Notes: generated from the sequence alone by a model not told the origin. A DNA stretch of 64,000 bases from Prunus persica (GCF_000346465.2 NC_034009.1:22738709-22802708); one strand, 5' to 3'. Positions 35,603 to 46,982 are shown, counted from the first letter of the stretch. Made by a program: numbers and translations.

Positions 35603-36237
35603 TTTTGCTTCATGAATCGGCAACCAATTCAATTTGTATTGTGTCTTTAGGAAAGGGGTTCTGCAGCAAAATAGCTTTTTTTTTTTTTCTTTTTTCTGTC
35701 AAACAATTGCTGGTTTTTTTTTTTTTTTGGGAGGGCCAGCCATGGTAAGCATTTATGCTTGTTAATAGTTGTCACTGTTTATTAATATGACAGTGTCAAC
35801 TATATTAAAAATATTAAATAAAAGGTGTGCCGTTATTCCAATTGCTGCTAATATGTTCTTCAATTCAATAGGAGGCCATATTAATTTTTCAATTTTAGTG
35901 ATAATAATGTCTGGCATTGCAGATTTATGTTCTTTAATCTGTCAGCAATGGCTATTGCCAAATCTTGACTGGCCTATAAAATTATATAAAATAAATAAAT
36001 AAATAAAAAATATTTTGGTAAAGATAATCTAATTAGTTATTGTTCTTTTGAATTGAAATGACATGGTTGCAAGGAAAGAAGGAAACACATAAGGACCATA
36101 AGAATATGAAGACTCTATAAATATGTAAGTAGCTTTAGAAGAGTGTCCAACACTCAGAGGTTTTGTACAGTATAATCTACCTCAAAATTCTTTTCCAGTA
36201 GAACTACAGACTAAAGAGCCACTGTGACTCAATACAC
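35603..36237. other. VIM 3' flank and convergent intergenic DNA
   Basis: 3' UTRs of VIM and of the convergent membrane-protein gene, with T-runs at about 35677-35688 and 35714-35727. No gene is supported. Confidence 0.5.
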
Positions 36238-37691
36238 CTAATCGAAATTCTGACTAAACTTCTCTTGCTCAAGCTTCTCAATCAAGGCTTGCTTCTCATC
36301 TTCAGGCAGAGAATTGAACGTGAAGACAGACTTGTCACCAATGTCATCCTTGAATTGAAGGTGAAAGACAGTTCATTACCAAATGTATTGGCCATTAATA
36401 TTAATCTCAAATGGTAACTGAAAATATATATAAAAAAGGGATTTTTATACAATTAAGTCAATTGGAAAACTACCTTAATTGGTTGAGTGAACTTTCTTCC
36501 AGAAAATATCACAAACAAAGCCATCCATAATCCCAGCAAAGAAAGTTTTGTTCCATCATCCATCAAGCCACTCTGTGTTTCAATCAATTTAAATGAGCAT
36601 GAACTTCATTAATGCCTAGACAAAACAGGATATAAAAGCTAGGGTTCAACTTTGAAACATGAAATGGATCAGTTTTTAACAAGATATATGCAAGAATAAC
36701 AATATACCAGGTGCCCAAGAAGGGTGATAGGTATAATGAATGTGAGAATTCCAGCTTCCAATTTCCCATAGCAGAGACCTGAAATAAGCACTCTATTTAA
36801 ATATACTGTGCTAAGGCTTGAATTAAATACAAGTGAGTAAAGTAAACGGGTCTAGCTCAGTGAAAAATGGTCCAGTAACGGAGTTTGAGCTATGCTTGTA
36901 CTTAAAAAAGAAAAAAGAAAAGTGAGCAACAAGGCAAAATAGAACACATTTGAGCTCTCTCATTACCTTCCTTGAAAACTAGTCCTGTGAGTGATACAAA
37001 GAGAGGGCCAACAAACCAGACAGCTATTGGGTTATTAACAACATACTGAACTAAGCCCTCTCCAGCTGGAAGAGCCAAGCTTGCATATGCAGCCACAGAC
37101 CCAACAACACCAAGCCCCCAAAATGCTTGCAGAGTGCGCTTAATTTCAGTCACATAGATGTGAATCAGAAACAAAGACAAACCCAACCCACCAGCTCCAA
37201 TTGCATAGACAAAATCAAGATTGTGCTTCACAATTCCAGTCAAGAAAAAGCTATCAGGCAAGAAGGCAGCTGAGGCAGCAACTACAAATGATGCAGCAGC
37301 TGTCACGAGTCCTGACCTGTACAAAATCACCTGCCACACCAATGCAAACCCCAAAAACAAAGATGGGTTAACATAAAAAATACTGGGTTAGACTTGGATG
37401 GAATTAATTAGCATAATAATTAGAATATGAATTAGAAAGAGGTACCTCTCGAACGTCGGTGGAGTCAACGGTCCAAGGACCGTAGATTCCTGGATAAACA
37501 GTTTCGGCCAAGGAGGTCTGAGGCTGAGAGCTTTCGCCGAGAGCTTTGCACCTCAAAGATTGAAGCCGGACTGATGAAGCCTTATCTGAAGAACAAGACA
37601 GAGAGAGCTTGGAACCAGTATTTGTATTGGTAAGCTTCGCAGGAGGAGGAGTGACGATGCCTGCACACAGGCATAGCATTTTTGAAGCCAT
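36238..37691 (-). CDS. Plastid-targeted polytopic membrane protein, probably DUF2301 family
   Basis: Function unknown. Five minus-strand exons: 37446-37691, 36967-37330, 36708-36778, 36474-36572 and 36238-36348, giving 296 residues. Residues 1-60 are Ser/Lys-rich with few acidic residues, like a chloroplast transit peptide. After the conserved-looking YPGIYGPWTVDSTDVREV come several hydrophobic helices: SGLVTAAASFVVAASAAFL, FVYAIGAGGLGLSLFLIHIY, AFWGLGVVGSVAAYASLAL, VWFVGPLFVSLTGLVF, ILTFIIPITLLGHL and LLGLWMALFVIF. The short charged tail ends in EKLEQEKFSQNFD. The arrangement resembles the cyanobacterial and plant DUF2301 proteins of the thylakoid or envelope; the family name is from memory and should be tested with a profile search. 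Confidence 0.85.
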
Positions 37692-37951
37692 ATATGTATG
37701 CGTGCTTGTTTTTTTCTTTTTGGGTAATTAATGCAAGTTGAGAACCAAAGGGATTTGCTAATTTTCAGTTATTTTACTCGATGTATAAAAATAAAAACAA
37801 TCCTTTAGCCTTCTTCATCAGATGTGTGGATGTCACAAGTGCAGTGGGCATTCAGTATTCAATACGAGAGGAGAAGCTTGGCCTGAAATTCTATTATTCT
37901 CCGGTTGATCGTTTGGATAATAGCCTTAAGATGCGAAAGCCCTTCAACAAC
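37692..37951. other. Spacer between membrane-protein gene and first tRNA-Leu
   Basis: Divergent upstream region of the DUF2301-like gene; no other gene is seen. The last 20 or so bases (from about 37930) are part of the tandem tRNA duplication. Confidence 0.5.
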
Positions 37952-37991
37952 GTTGAGATGGCCGAGTTGGTCTAAGGCGCCAGATTAAGGT

Positions 37992-38024
<33 letters not shown>

Positions 38025-38032
38025 TCTCAACA
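37952..38032 (+). tRNA. tRNA-Leu (anticodon AAG), copy 1
   Basis: The 81-base gene has a 7-bp acceptor stem (GTTGAGA paired with TCTCAAC, then discriminator A). It has an A box TGGCCGAGTTGG, an anticodon arm CCAGA-TTAAGGT-TCTGG with anticodon AAG reading CUU, and a class II long variable arm (GTCC-GAAA-GGGC). The B box is GGTTCAAATCC. T-rich DNA downstream (from 38060) can terminate RNA polymerase III. There is no intron and no encoded CCA. Confidence 0.97.
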
Positions 38033-38558
38033 ATAATGTAATGTTTCTGTCTTCTTTTTTCTTTTTCTTTTTATTTTCCGAGGCCGACAGGCCCAATACT
38101 AGACGGCTGAGAGAGAAGCAATGGATGGCCCAAAGAACGCGCAATATATGCAGACAATGAACGAACTGGGCATTTGGGCTGTGTGTTTCTGCTTCTCTTT
38201 TTGATATGGCTGTGTTTCTACTTTATTTTTTTGTGGAGCCAAAAGTCTTAATAAGGCGGCCTTATTTTCCTAGGCGACCTTATTATTAAAGTAAAATAAT
38301 ATTTAATTATTAGGGAGTTATTATGAGTTTTTTTTTTTTTTTTTCTTCCATACATTTTGGAGAAGTTTCTCTATTTTAGAAGGTGAATATGGAGAATAGC
38401 TAGAGTTGTGTTTTTTTAATTATTCTTTAAACTTTATCTAAGAATGTACTTTAAGAAGCTCATTCCGGTGAATCTGTTCAACACAACACAACCCAACCAC
38501 CTTCTTTAAAAATACCAACAAGAACAAAAAGCTTGAATTGCGAAAACTTGTCAACATC
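38033..38558. other. Spacer between the two tRNA-Leu genes
   Basis: Contains copy-1 downstream DNA (about 38078-38175) that reappears downstream of copy 2 at 43756-43855, then AT-rich sequence with a T-run at about 38330-38344. No gene is supported. Confidence 0.6.
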
Positions 38559-38639
38559 GTTGAGATGGCCGAGTTGGTCTAAGGCGCCAGATTAAGGTTC
38601 TGGTCCGAAATGGCGTGGGTTCAAATCCCACTCTCAACA
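38559..38639 (+). tRNA. tRNA-Leu (anticodon AAG), copy 2
   Basis: Identical to copy 1 except for one G-to-T change in the variable arm (GAAAGGGC becomes GAAATGGC), which breaks the pair next to the loop. Acceptor, D, anticodon and T arms and both internal promoter boxes are intact, so it may still be functional. A TTTT terminator follows at 38647. About 27 bases further on lies the 5-kb transposon. Confidence 0.95.
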
Positions 38640-38659
38640 ATTTATGTTTTCTTTTTCTT

Positions 38660-38666
38660 ATTTATT
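38660..38666. repeat. Left target-site duplication of the 5-kb element
   Basis: ATTTATT, matched by ATTTATT at 43741-43747 on the other side of the inverted-repeat element. Confidence 0.6.
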
Positions 38667-39449
38667 AGGGTAAATTTCACTTTATTATCCGTAAGTTTCT
38701 CAAAATTCTAAATTTGATACCCAAAGTTTTTTTCTCTCTCATTCTTATTCTCATACGTCCCTCCGTGTTGTCGTCCGTGTCCTTGTTGTGGCCCATCTGG
38801 TACATTAATTATTAAAATATTATAAATATTAAAAACAATTAAAAGTAAATAATTAAAAAAATCTCTATCCATCTTTCTCTCTCTTAGAATTATCCATACA
38901 AAAAAAAAAAAAAAAAATCTATTGTAGAAGGAAAAAACACTCAGCATTGGACTATCAAAGCAGAAACCCGGAAATCAAAACGAATTACCTAACATCTATT
39001 CTTTCTTCTTCAATTGATCAAACTCGTAAAATCAAAAGGCCATGTTTAATGGGCTGGACTAAATTGGTTAGAATTGGGTTTGGAGTGTTGGACTGATTTG
39101 GCTTGGATTGGAATGAGCTTTAATAAGTTGTTTGGTATATTAAGTCGGGCTAGACTGCACTGGACTAAAGTCTTGTCCTTTGTTTGGTACAAATATGGGC
39201 CGGACTGCATTGGACTTTAAAAAAATAATAATTTTAAAAGCAATTTTTAATGTTTATTAAATGATTTAATATCAGAAATAATTAAATTTAATATATAAAA
39301 AATGTACACAAAGTTAAAAATAAGAAATCACATGAAGATATCATAAAAATAGTCCAAAAATTCACGAAATTAATAATAACACGAAAATTCTTTTAAGTAC
39401 ATTCAAATGATCAACAAATACTTATATTATGTTGCTCTATATGCCATCC

Positions 39450-40513
39450 ACTCATTAAACATATCAGTAGCCAAATTATCCCTCTATGCAGACTATTGGT
39501 CGGATGTGGCAATAATATCAATAGTGCCATAATCTACATTGTTCTCAATGAGGGGATCATAATAAATTTCTTGCTCTATTGGATCTATAGACATCTCTCT
39601 CCTAATTAAGTTGTGTAAAAGACAACAACCCATTATTATTCGTCCTTATGTTTGTATTGGATAGAACAATGGACTCCTTAAGATTGCCCAATGCATCTTA
39701 AGAAGTCCAAAACAACATTCCACCACGTTTCTTGCTGATGCATGCTTCATGTTAAAGTATTCTCGATGGTTCAAGTGTGCATATCCTTCTCTCCATTCCG
39801 ATAAGTGATATCTCGTTCCTCTTTAGGGTGCAAGAAATCCCTCACAATTTGTGTAACCAGCATCCACAAGGTCATAATAACCTAAACAATAAATAGGAGC
39901 TAATTAAAATAATATTCAAATTTAGGATGATTTACACCTACACTATATGGTATCTACATTAATCTTACCCATCGGAACCTTTAACCCATGTGGCCTATAT
40001 ATCGCATCTCGAAGTACTCTAGAGTTTGATGATGAACCCTCCCAACCCTGAAAGACAAATATGAACCTTATATCTCAGGAACAAACTCCTAATACATTAG
40101 TGGCAAGGATCTAGCACTCTTAATAAAATCTCATGTAGCCTCAGGACAACATTTAGAACTGAATTGAAGTACCTAATCACTGTCTCACCAAATCGACCGA
40201 ACGTATCATGAACCATATGATTTTTTACGTGATGGGCAAGAATATATAAAAACATACAAACTTGCTCCTCAATGGCCACCGAACCATACATCTTCAACCT
40301 TCCATGAGTACGAAGTAATTCGCACAACATGGCAAATGTTTTTCTATCCATTCGAAGTTCATTCACACACGTTACACCACTATGTCCTATAAATCTATCT
40401 AGAACACTCAAACAAATCTCATGCCTAATAAAGGTCCGGTTCCTAAGGTAGTACTTTTTATAGTACCATGTTGTCAAAGCATATATGATAGTTACTAACA
40501 TCATGGATGACAC
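39450..40513 (-). pseudogene. PIF/Harbinger transposase (HARB1/ALP1-like), broken
   Basis: The N-terminal part (40097-40513, 138 residues) is the helix-rich region usual before the DDE domain: NRTFIRHEICLSVLDRFIG, MDRKTFAMLCELLRTHG, EEQVCMFLYILAHHVKN and RFGETVIRYFNSVL. Further downstream on the same strand the C-terminal catalytic portion is readable in pieces ([49 protein letters not shown]). In-frame stops interrupt it after FLAP and after the FYPIQT segment. It cannot give a full-length transposase. Confidence 0.85.
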
Positions 40514-42092
40514 AAACGTTGTTTCTCTAACTCTATTGTAACTAAAGTTGTCACAATCTTCCTTTTTCTCTTTTGATCCATGTCTATCCTGCCATTAACA
40601 ATATTGGCAAGAACAAAATCATAATCTGTGACTTTCTTTTTTATACTCAAACATAAACTAATTATCAGAATATATGAAACAACACGCAAATGGAAATGCA
40701 AGGGCATTATTCATCCTAATCAAAATATGTAGAAACCTAGAGCATTGAAAGTAAAAGTCTAATACTGAAGTTCTAATTGAGAAAGCAAAAATCTGCAAAA
40801 ACCACGCATATGAACATAAGATGGGTTGCTTAACTAAAATAGATGTAGCAAAACAATAAAAAAAACCCACTGCCTAAGAGAACAAGAGCACGTAGCATTT
40901 AAATCAATTACTAAGTATAGAACATTGTTGGAACTAATCCCCTCGTACTGGCAAATAATAAATAACAAAGGAAAGATAAAAACAATAAAAGCCAAGATGA
41001 AAATGCGTAACCATAAGAACTCACAGATTTACGTGGTTGGCAAAGTCAAGCCTACGGCCGGTGGAGAGTTTTCGCCCTCATTATGATAAAAATAATGGAG
41101 CCCAACAGAACACTACTCTCACATTCTACAAATCAAATACAATGCATTTCCTAAATAATAACTTTCTTTCAAAATCAAATGGCTAAAACCATTTTAGACA
41201 GCAACACTAATGGGTTAGTAATCTGTTAGCTCCCTATAACAATGTAATTGTGTAGAATACTGGCAGCATAAGTTGTGCATTCCAAATGGTTGAAGAAGCT
41301 CATCAGGTTGTCCATAGTTAAAAATGAGCAATTCCAGCAAAGAAAAATTTGTATTCATTATTTAACAAATAAAGGGACATATAAACGACCTTTAAAAAGC
41401 CAATAGTGCTCTATGTTCATCTTTCTAGGTAGCTTCATTATCTTTGTGGAGGATTAAAAGTTAATTTTATGGTACCATTATGAAGAGATCATAAACAATA
41501 ATCTATCTGTAAATGCTACACTTTCCTTATAATGTATGTATCAAGAACTCACCTTATTCAGATACAGTAAGCAAATCCAAAATCTCCTTTATATCATCAT
41601 CACATAGTTCATTTGAAATTCCAAAGCAAGAAGCATAACCTCTTTCTGTAGGACGACAAACTAATCTTCCATCAAAATCAACTTTAATATGGAATTTTGA
41701 AGCGAAAACATACAACATATCCAACTAATAGTATTGGATTACCTGCTTGCTCAGGATCCAATACTTCTAGGTATGAAATAGGTGATAGTCGAAACCATAG
41801 CCCTGAGAAAGAAGACCAACGTACAAATCCCTAAATCATTTTTTGAAAGAAAAAATGGCAGGAAACCTTATACAGAATATATGCATATTTTATCATTATT
41901 TAAACTCTAGATAGCTTTTTGTTTATGAGTTTTATGATTTTCTTTAAAAACTTCAAAGTAAACTAATAAATTCAGACGAAGCATCAAATAGTCAAATTCA
42001 GTATAAATCTGAGTCTAATATCTATCTACAAAGTAAAAGAGAGACATCTAATACTGAAGTTCTAATTGAGAAAGCACAATCTGTCTATGAGA

Positions 42093-42127
42093 GAGAGAAG
42101 AAGAGAGAGAGAGAGAGAGAGAGAGAG
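42093..42127. repeat. (GA)n microsatellite inside the Harbinger element
   Basis: About 15 GA units with one interruption. Confidence 0.85.
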
Positions 42128-43740
42128 GGAAAGAACATTTTGGAACCAAAAAGATTAATCTGAGATTTTGTTCCTGTGGTGGTGTGTGAATGGGAACCAA
42201 AAAGATTAATCTAAAAAGATGCTTCCAATTATTTCAGAGCATTTTCACAGAGATGTTTTCCTGCTTTTAAATTCCCTAAGCAAATCAATGATTTTGGCAA
42301 ATTGAAAAAGGGGAAACATAAGAAATAATGGTAATTTAATAACAAGGTGTTATATCTCACATATTACATACTCAACCGATCATTAACATTCAAACAAAAA
42401 ACCCATCTTCATAACAAGGATAGTTTTGAACAAACTGAACAAAAAAAGAGGTTAAGAAGTTGCAAATCCCCATCCACTTCATTTAATGACAAAGACAGCA
42501 AAAAAGAAGTAACCCAATTTCACAAATCCACAAACTGAGAAGAAAATTATTGCAGAAAAATGGGTATTGCTCACAGCTTATGTTGACGAAGAAGAAGAGA
42601 TGAAGAGATGAGGAGAAGAGCCAAGGAGGAGGAGGAGGAGGAGGAAGTGGCATATATGATTAAAGAAGGGGAGGCGGAGGCATGGGCGTAGAAGATCGAA
42701 GGAGAGTGGAAGCGGAGGCATAGATGATCGAAGGAGAAAGGAGGCGGAGGCGATGTCGTTCTAAACCCGTGGTTCCCCTCGGGTTTTCAATACTAGGGTT
42801 CGCTGGACTGTTATCCCATAGAAAATACGAGTCCGAATGAGTCTCGTTGTGCATTTAGGCTCATCGAAAGACGGACAAGATTGTAATCTATATGAACTGA
42901 AAACTTTAGTCCAGTCTAGCCCACCAAACAAGGCCAAAAAGGATTAAACCAAATAAACCTAACGCCCCCTCTCCCCACAAACCCAATCAATTATCCTTCA
43001 AACACTGCCCTAAATTAGAACTTAAAAAAAATCCCATCCTCAGCCACCCCACCCCAATCCCTTTGTTCATGTCTCTCTCTAAGGCCCAAATCTATTATCA
43101 ACACCCAATATTCGAGACCTCCCTCTATTGTTGCTTCCACCTCCAACCTCAGCCCAACATAAACCAATATTAGATTACAATTAGGGTTTGGAGCAGCCAA
43201 TGAAAGAAGGAGAGGGAGCAATTACCAACCTCTATCTTAGTTTGCTGCAATCGCTGGCTGAAGCCCAGTTGTTGCAGGAGCTGGAGACGAAAAAAGAAAA
43301 TTAATTGAAAATAGGAAACTGAGTTTGATTAACAAGAAAAAAAAATGTGATTTCTTGATATTGATTGACTTAATTGATGGGTGGGAAGTTGAGTAATGGA
43401 AAAAAAAGAGAGAAGAGAGTGACTGAGCTTGAGAGAAAATGACATGAAAGAGAAAATGGAGAGAGAATTTTTTATTATTTACTTTTAGATGGACAATTTA
43501 CCTCGTCAACTTTTTAGTGGGAGTTTATAAAGTCTGGGACCCACTTGAGACACTTTTGGTGATGAGTGGTGGGCCAGAATGGACACATCAGCATTTAACG
43601 AAGATCTTGACGGCAACACGGACGGATGTATGAAATTGATAGTAAAAATAAACATTGGGAATGAGAGTGAGAGGAAAAAAACTTTGGTTATCAAAGTCAG
43701 AATTTTGGGAACTTGTGGGTAGTAAAGTGAAATTTACCCT

Positions 43741-43747
43741 ATTTATT
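43741..43747. repeat. Right target-site duplication of the 5-kb element
   Basis: ATTTATT, matching 38660-38666. The flanking DNA beyond it (43756-43855) continues the copy of the tRNA downstream region. Confidence 0.6.
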
Positions 43748-43755
43748 ATCTATTT

Positions 43756-43855
43756 TTCGACACCAATAGGCCCAATGCTAGACGGCTACGAAGTGGAAAA
43801 TTTATTCAACTGGCGGGCCTAAAGAATGCCCAATATATACACTGAATAAACTGGC
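43756..43855. repeat. Displaced downstream segment of tRNA-Leu copy 2
   Basis: AATAGGCCCAATGCTAGACGGCT corresponds to ACAGGCCCAATACTAGACGGCT at about 38086. Further matches follow (AAAGAATGCCCAATATATAC against AAAGAACGCGCAATATATGC). This shows the duplicated unit was continuous before the 5-kb element inserted. Confidence 0.8.
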
Positions 43856-44045
43856 TAATACATATGATCATAATTTTCTTTTGCAATGCTAACCATCATC
43901 TGCATTACCAAAAACAAAACAAAATGTTACAAAACACAACTACATCTCATGGTGGTCCTATTTTCATGCATTATCTGTTGTTGTTAATTGGTAAAATAAA
44001 TTTGTCCATCACAACCAGTGTTTTCAAAGGCATGCATAAGTGTTG

Positions 44046-44516
44046 TTTGTGCAAATTTCTCATTAGAGAATATTCGCGAATGATTCTTTTCTCTCGTTTG
44101 TTCCTTTGCTAGATTCCCTGCAAGACAAATGACGGTCAACAGAGAACCACTAGTGTGGTGGTGGCCAAGGGTCCTCTGATGCCTAAGTCAGTAATATGGT
44201 CTCGATAGATGCATATAATACTGAAAGGATATATATATTTCTCTACGGGAGAGATGTGTGGCTTGGGAGCCAAGTAGGTAAGGGAGGTGACGACAACTTG
44301 AGCTGGGCAACCACAAGTATGAGAGTAGGGGAGGATTTCGGCTAGAGAGAGAGAGAGAGAGAGAGAGAGAGTAATTTTCGGGATTTTTCTGAGTGAGGAA
44401 GAGTTACCTTATTTGTGTCCTTCATTTAGCTTAAATAAATTTCCCGCTCTTGTAACATTTATTTTTCAATTAAGGAGGGAATAATGGAGAATTATTCATC
44501 TCTTGATTACTTGGGT
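44046..44516 (-). repeat. LTR-like direct repeat, left copy
   Basis: From TTTGTGCAAATTTCTC to CTTGATTACTTGGGT, about 470 bases, closely similar to 45833-46297. Shared landmarks are CAAATGRCGGTCAAC, GGAGAACCACYWGTGTGGTG and CTAAGTCAGTAATATGGTCTC. It also shares a GA tract (44344-44371 here) and GGAGGGAATAATGGAGAATT. Confidence 0.85.
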
Positions 44517-45712
44517 AAAGGGATGTAATTTTCGAGTCCCTCTTCGTAAGGTCATGGTGAACACCTTGCACATCAGTGCATCATTGCTTTTGTAGAGTAT
44601 CATGACACTCCCGAAATGCTTGAGGTTGCTTTCGGGGTCAGAGTCACCTTTGAATGGTGTGATGGTAGGCATTGAAAACCTCATTAGCAGGGTTACCTAC
44701 TCAATTTTGTCGGTGAACAATGAAGAGTTCACTTGGTCTACTTCCTTGCGCACGACGTCCTCTAAATCTCCTCCGACCCTTAGGCCTTGGAGTCGATCAT
44801 TCACGAGCTTCTCGATGTCTTCCACTCGCTATGCTTGTGGCTCTTACTGAGGACATCTATAATGTCGGCATCACTGGTCAACCTCCTTATCGGCTGATGG
44901 GGGTTGTTCCTTTCGGTTGGCCTGCCGATGCAATCTATTGGTTGATTGGGCTTGCAAAAGGTTCTCCACAACATGTGGCCTGGAATCTGCTCTTCCTGTT
45001 CGAGTAGGTGAGTGCCTTCTTTCATGTTCCCTATGTGGAGTGCTGCGCAGCTGGTCTCCCTATTGGCTTAGTCTCGAACAGATGCTTCCTTGTGGGCCCA
45101 ACCGGGTATAGACATCAGATTGTGCCCCCAATCTCGAGTGCACATTAGTCCGTGTGCCTAGTCTCGAACGAGCACTCATCCTGCTCTGATCGCGACTCAT
45201 GGATGCTCGTGATATTCCAGCATGATGGTCAGAACATTCTTGTCTTCCTTTTTACCTACTGGTCCTTGCTTGATCGCCTTGGGGATCTCTCGAGATGTCT
45301 GCCGATGCACTCACCCATCCTTCTTTCTTCACCATCGGACCTTGGTCCAAAGTCTCAAACTAAGTTGATCTGCTTGAGTAGCCGATCAACCAAATTGCTT
45401 TGGTCCTCAACTCACCTAGTCAGCTCGTCAACCTTGCGATTGAGACGCTTGGCTATTTGGGCAGGTAGGAGAGAATTGTGTGGAGCCAAGTTGATGACGA
45501 CATAAGGCTTCTTCGAAAGTGCGAATAGGTGCAACATTTAAGGGTTGTGGCAGGAAAGGTGGGTGTTGCAACACCTGCTCCAAGACCAGTCTAAGTTGGG
45601 TAACGGCAACCACATGGGAATTGCTAGTCTCGACAGCAGTTCCATGAGGAATTGGTACAGCGGTGGAGTTTATGGCCGTTGTCTTGCTCCTTGTGGTGAT
45701 ACTTTTCACCAT
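44496..45712 (-). pseudogene. Retrotransposon gag, fragmented
   Basis: Minus-strand fragments in several frames with stops between them. The final 62-residue piece (44496-44684) has the capsid signature of a short PxFKGDSDPExxLKHF start followed by a region where KVFTMTLRRGTRKL replaces the usual LTGxAxxWF. The upstream piece (45428-45712) is Thr/Pro/Gln-rich, as in gag N-termini. No nucleocapsid zinc knuckle was seen. Confidence 0.65.
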
Positions 45713-45832
45713 AATTGTTTCGAATGCTTCGAATGGATTTGGTAAATAAAAAGGAAAAAGATTTCCTTATTGAAATTTGTGAAAGCTTCGCTTTGAGTAT
45801 ATTTTGAGCCTCTCAATGAAAGCACCAAAAAA

Positions 45833-46297
45833 TTTGTGCAAATTTCTCACGAAAGAATATTAGCGGATGATTCTTCTCTATTGTTCATTCCTTTGTTAGG
45901 TTCCTTGCAAGACAAATGGCGGTCAACGGAGAACCACCTGTGTGGTGCTGGCGAAGGGCTCTCCGATGCCTAAGTCAGTAATATGGTCTCGGAAGATGTA
46001 GATAATACTGAAAGGATGAAGATATTTCTCTATGGGAGAGATATCTGGCTTGCGAGTTGCATAGGTAAGAGAGGTGGCAACAGCCTGAGCTGGTTAGCCA
46101 CGAGTATGAGAGTGAGAGAGGATTTCGGCTAGAGAGAGAGTGAGAGAGAGAGTAATTTTCGGTAATTTTCCGAATGAGGAAGAGTTGCCTTATTTGTGTC
46201 CTCCATTTAGTTTAAATAGATTTTCTTTTCTCGTAACATTCATTTTCCAATTAAGGAGGGAATAATGGAGAATTATTCATTTCTTGATTAATTGGGT
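45833..46297 (-). repeat. LTR-like direct repeat, right copy
   Basis: Partner of 44046-44516; the two differ by scattered substitutions and small indels, indicating an old insertion. Confidence 0.85.
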
Positions 46298-46748
46298 TGA
46301 TGGAAGTTATGGAAGGAAATAAATAGATTGAGGGAATTTATGGAATTTATTCCCTCAACCTAAATAGGTAACTCTCGTATTGAATATATTATTAAATAAG
46401 AATATTGATTTGAATAATATATTCTTAGGGTTTGCTCATTTTTCACGTGGCGCCTCTTGATTTGTTGTCGAATTTCTTTGCTCCCACAGGCCCGCTCAAA
46501 GCTATATTGGTAATTAACGATTAGGATTAATTTTAGGCAATCTAAACTGTAAAATTTCACATCCAACGGCCAAAATAATATTTGTAAATAATCTAAATCA
46601 GATCCAACCCCAAAACTTATTTCAAACTCTATAAATAGCCATTCATTTGGTAAATAATCCACCAAAAATAATTTTTTTCCTTTCTCCCTTTGTTTTCCTT
46701 TTTCCCTTTGTTATATTTTTTTTCATTCTACTTTCATTCTTGTTGAGA

Positions 46749-46907
46749 ATGGCCCCAAAATCCCAAAGAGGTGTGAATTGGAAACCACAAGAAGATGAGG
46801 CATTGTGCAAAGGGTGGGTTTCTATCTCTAAAGATGGGGCTATTGGCACGAATCAATCAAACAACTCATTTTGGTTGCGTGTGTACCAAAAGTTTTATGG
46901 AAAATGA
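46749..46907 (+). pseudogene. Myb/SANT-like ORF1 fragment of a PIF/Harbinger element
   Basis: MAPKSQRGVNWKPQEDEALC followed by WVSISKDGAIGTNQSNNSFW has the tryptophan spacing of the SANT-like ORF1 protein that accompanies Harbinger transposase (often labelled glutathione S-transferase T3-like in databases). It stops after about 52 residues, whereas intact ORF1 proteins are several hundred residues long. Confidence 0.7.
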
Positions 46908-46982
46908 TCCGGGCACGACATTTGGCTTATGCTTGTAGCCGGTAAATTGGCCTACCCAAGCAGTGGGGCAATTCTTCCATTC

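Larger units (their letters stand above)
39038..42935 (-). mobile_element. Decayed PIF/Harbinger transposon nested in the long-TIR element
   Basis: The left end GGCCATGTTTAATGGGCTGG and the reverse complement of the right end (GGCCTTGTTTGGTGGGCTAG) form terminal inverted repeats of the GGGCCTGTTTGG Harbinger type. AAA flanks both sides, which could be a 3-bp duplication. Minus-strand reading finds HARB1/ALP1-like transposase remnants at about 39450-40513. The interior right of the transposase shows no intact Myb-like ORF. Confidence 0.8.
38667..43740. mobile_element. Long-TIR DNA element (5,074 bp) inserted beside tRNA-Leu copy 2
   Basis: The left end AGGGTAAATTTCACTTTATT is mirrored by the right end, whose reverse complement is AGGGTAAATTTCACTTTACT. 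Similarity continues for roughly 120 bases (CAAAATTCTRAATTTGATA, AAAGTTTTTTTCTCTC, CCGTGTTG). ATTTATT flanks both sides. The long inverted repeats fit a Mutator-like non-autonomous element, though the apparent 7-bp duplication is shorter than the usual 9. Most of its length is a PIF/Harbinger element inserted inside it. Confidence 0.75.
44046..46297 (-). mobile_element. Decayed LTR retrotransposon with gag remnants only
   Basis: Two direct repeats of about 470 bp enclose about 1.3 kb. Minus-strand translation of the interior gives gag-like text in broken frames: an N-terminal Gln/Pro-rich part at 45428-45712 and a Ty3-type capsid piece near 44496-44684 (MPTITPFKGDSDPESNLKHF). Protease, reverse transcriptase and integrase are absent. 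No clean TG...CA termini or target duplication could be fixed, so boundaries are approximate. It is best described as a large-deletion derivative. Confidence 0.75.

Noticed and set aside
42660..43221. Short Leu/Pro-rich open frames near 42.7-43.2 kb
   Set aside because: They lie inside the nested transposons and have no recognisable protein signature.
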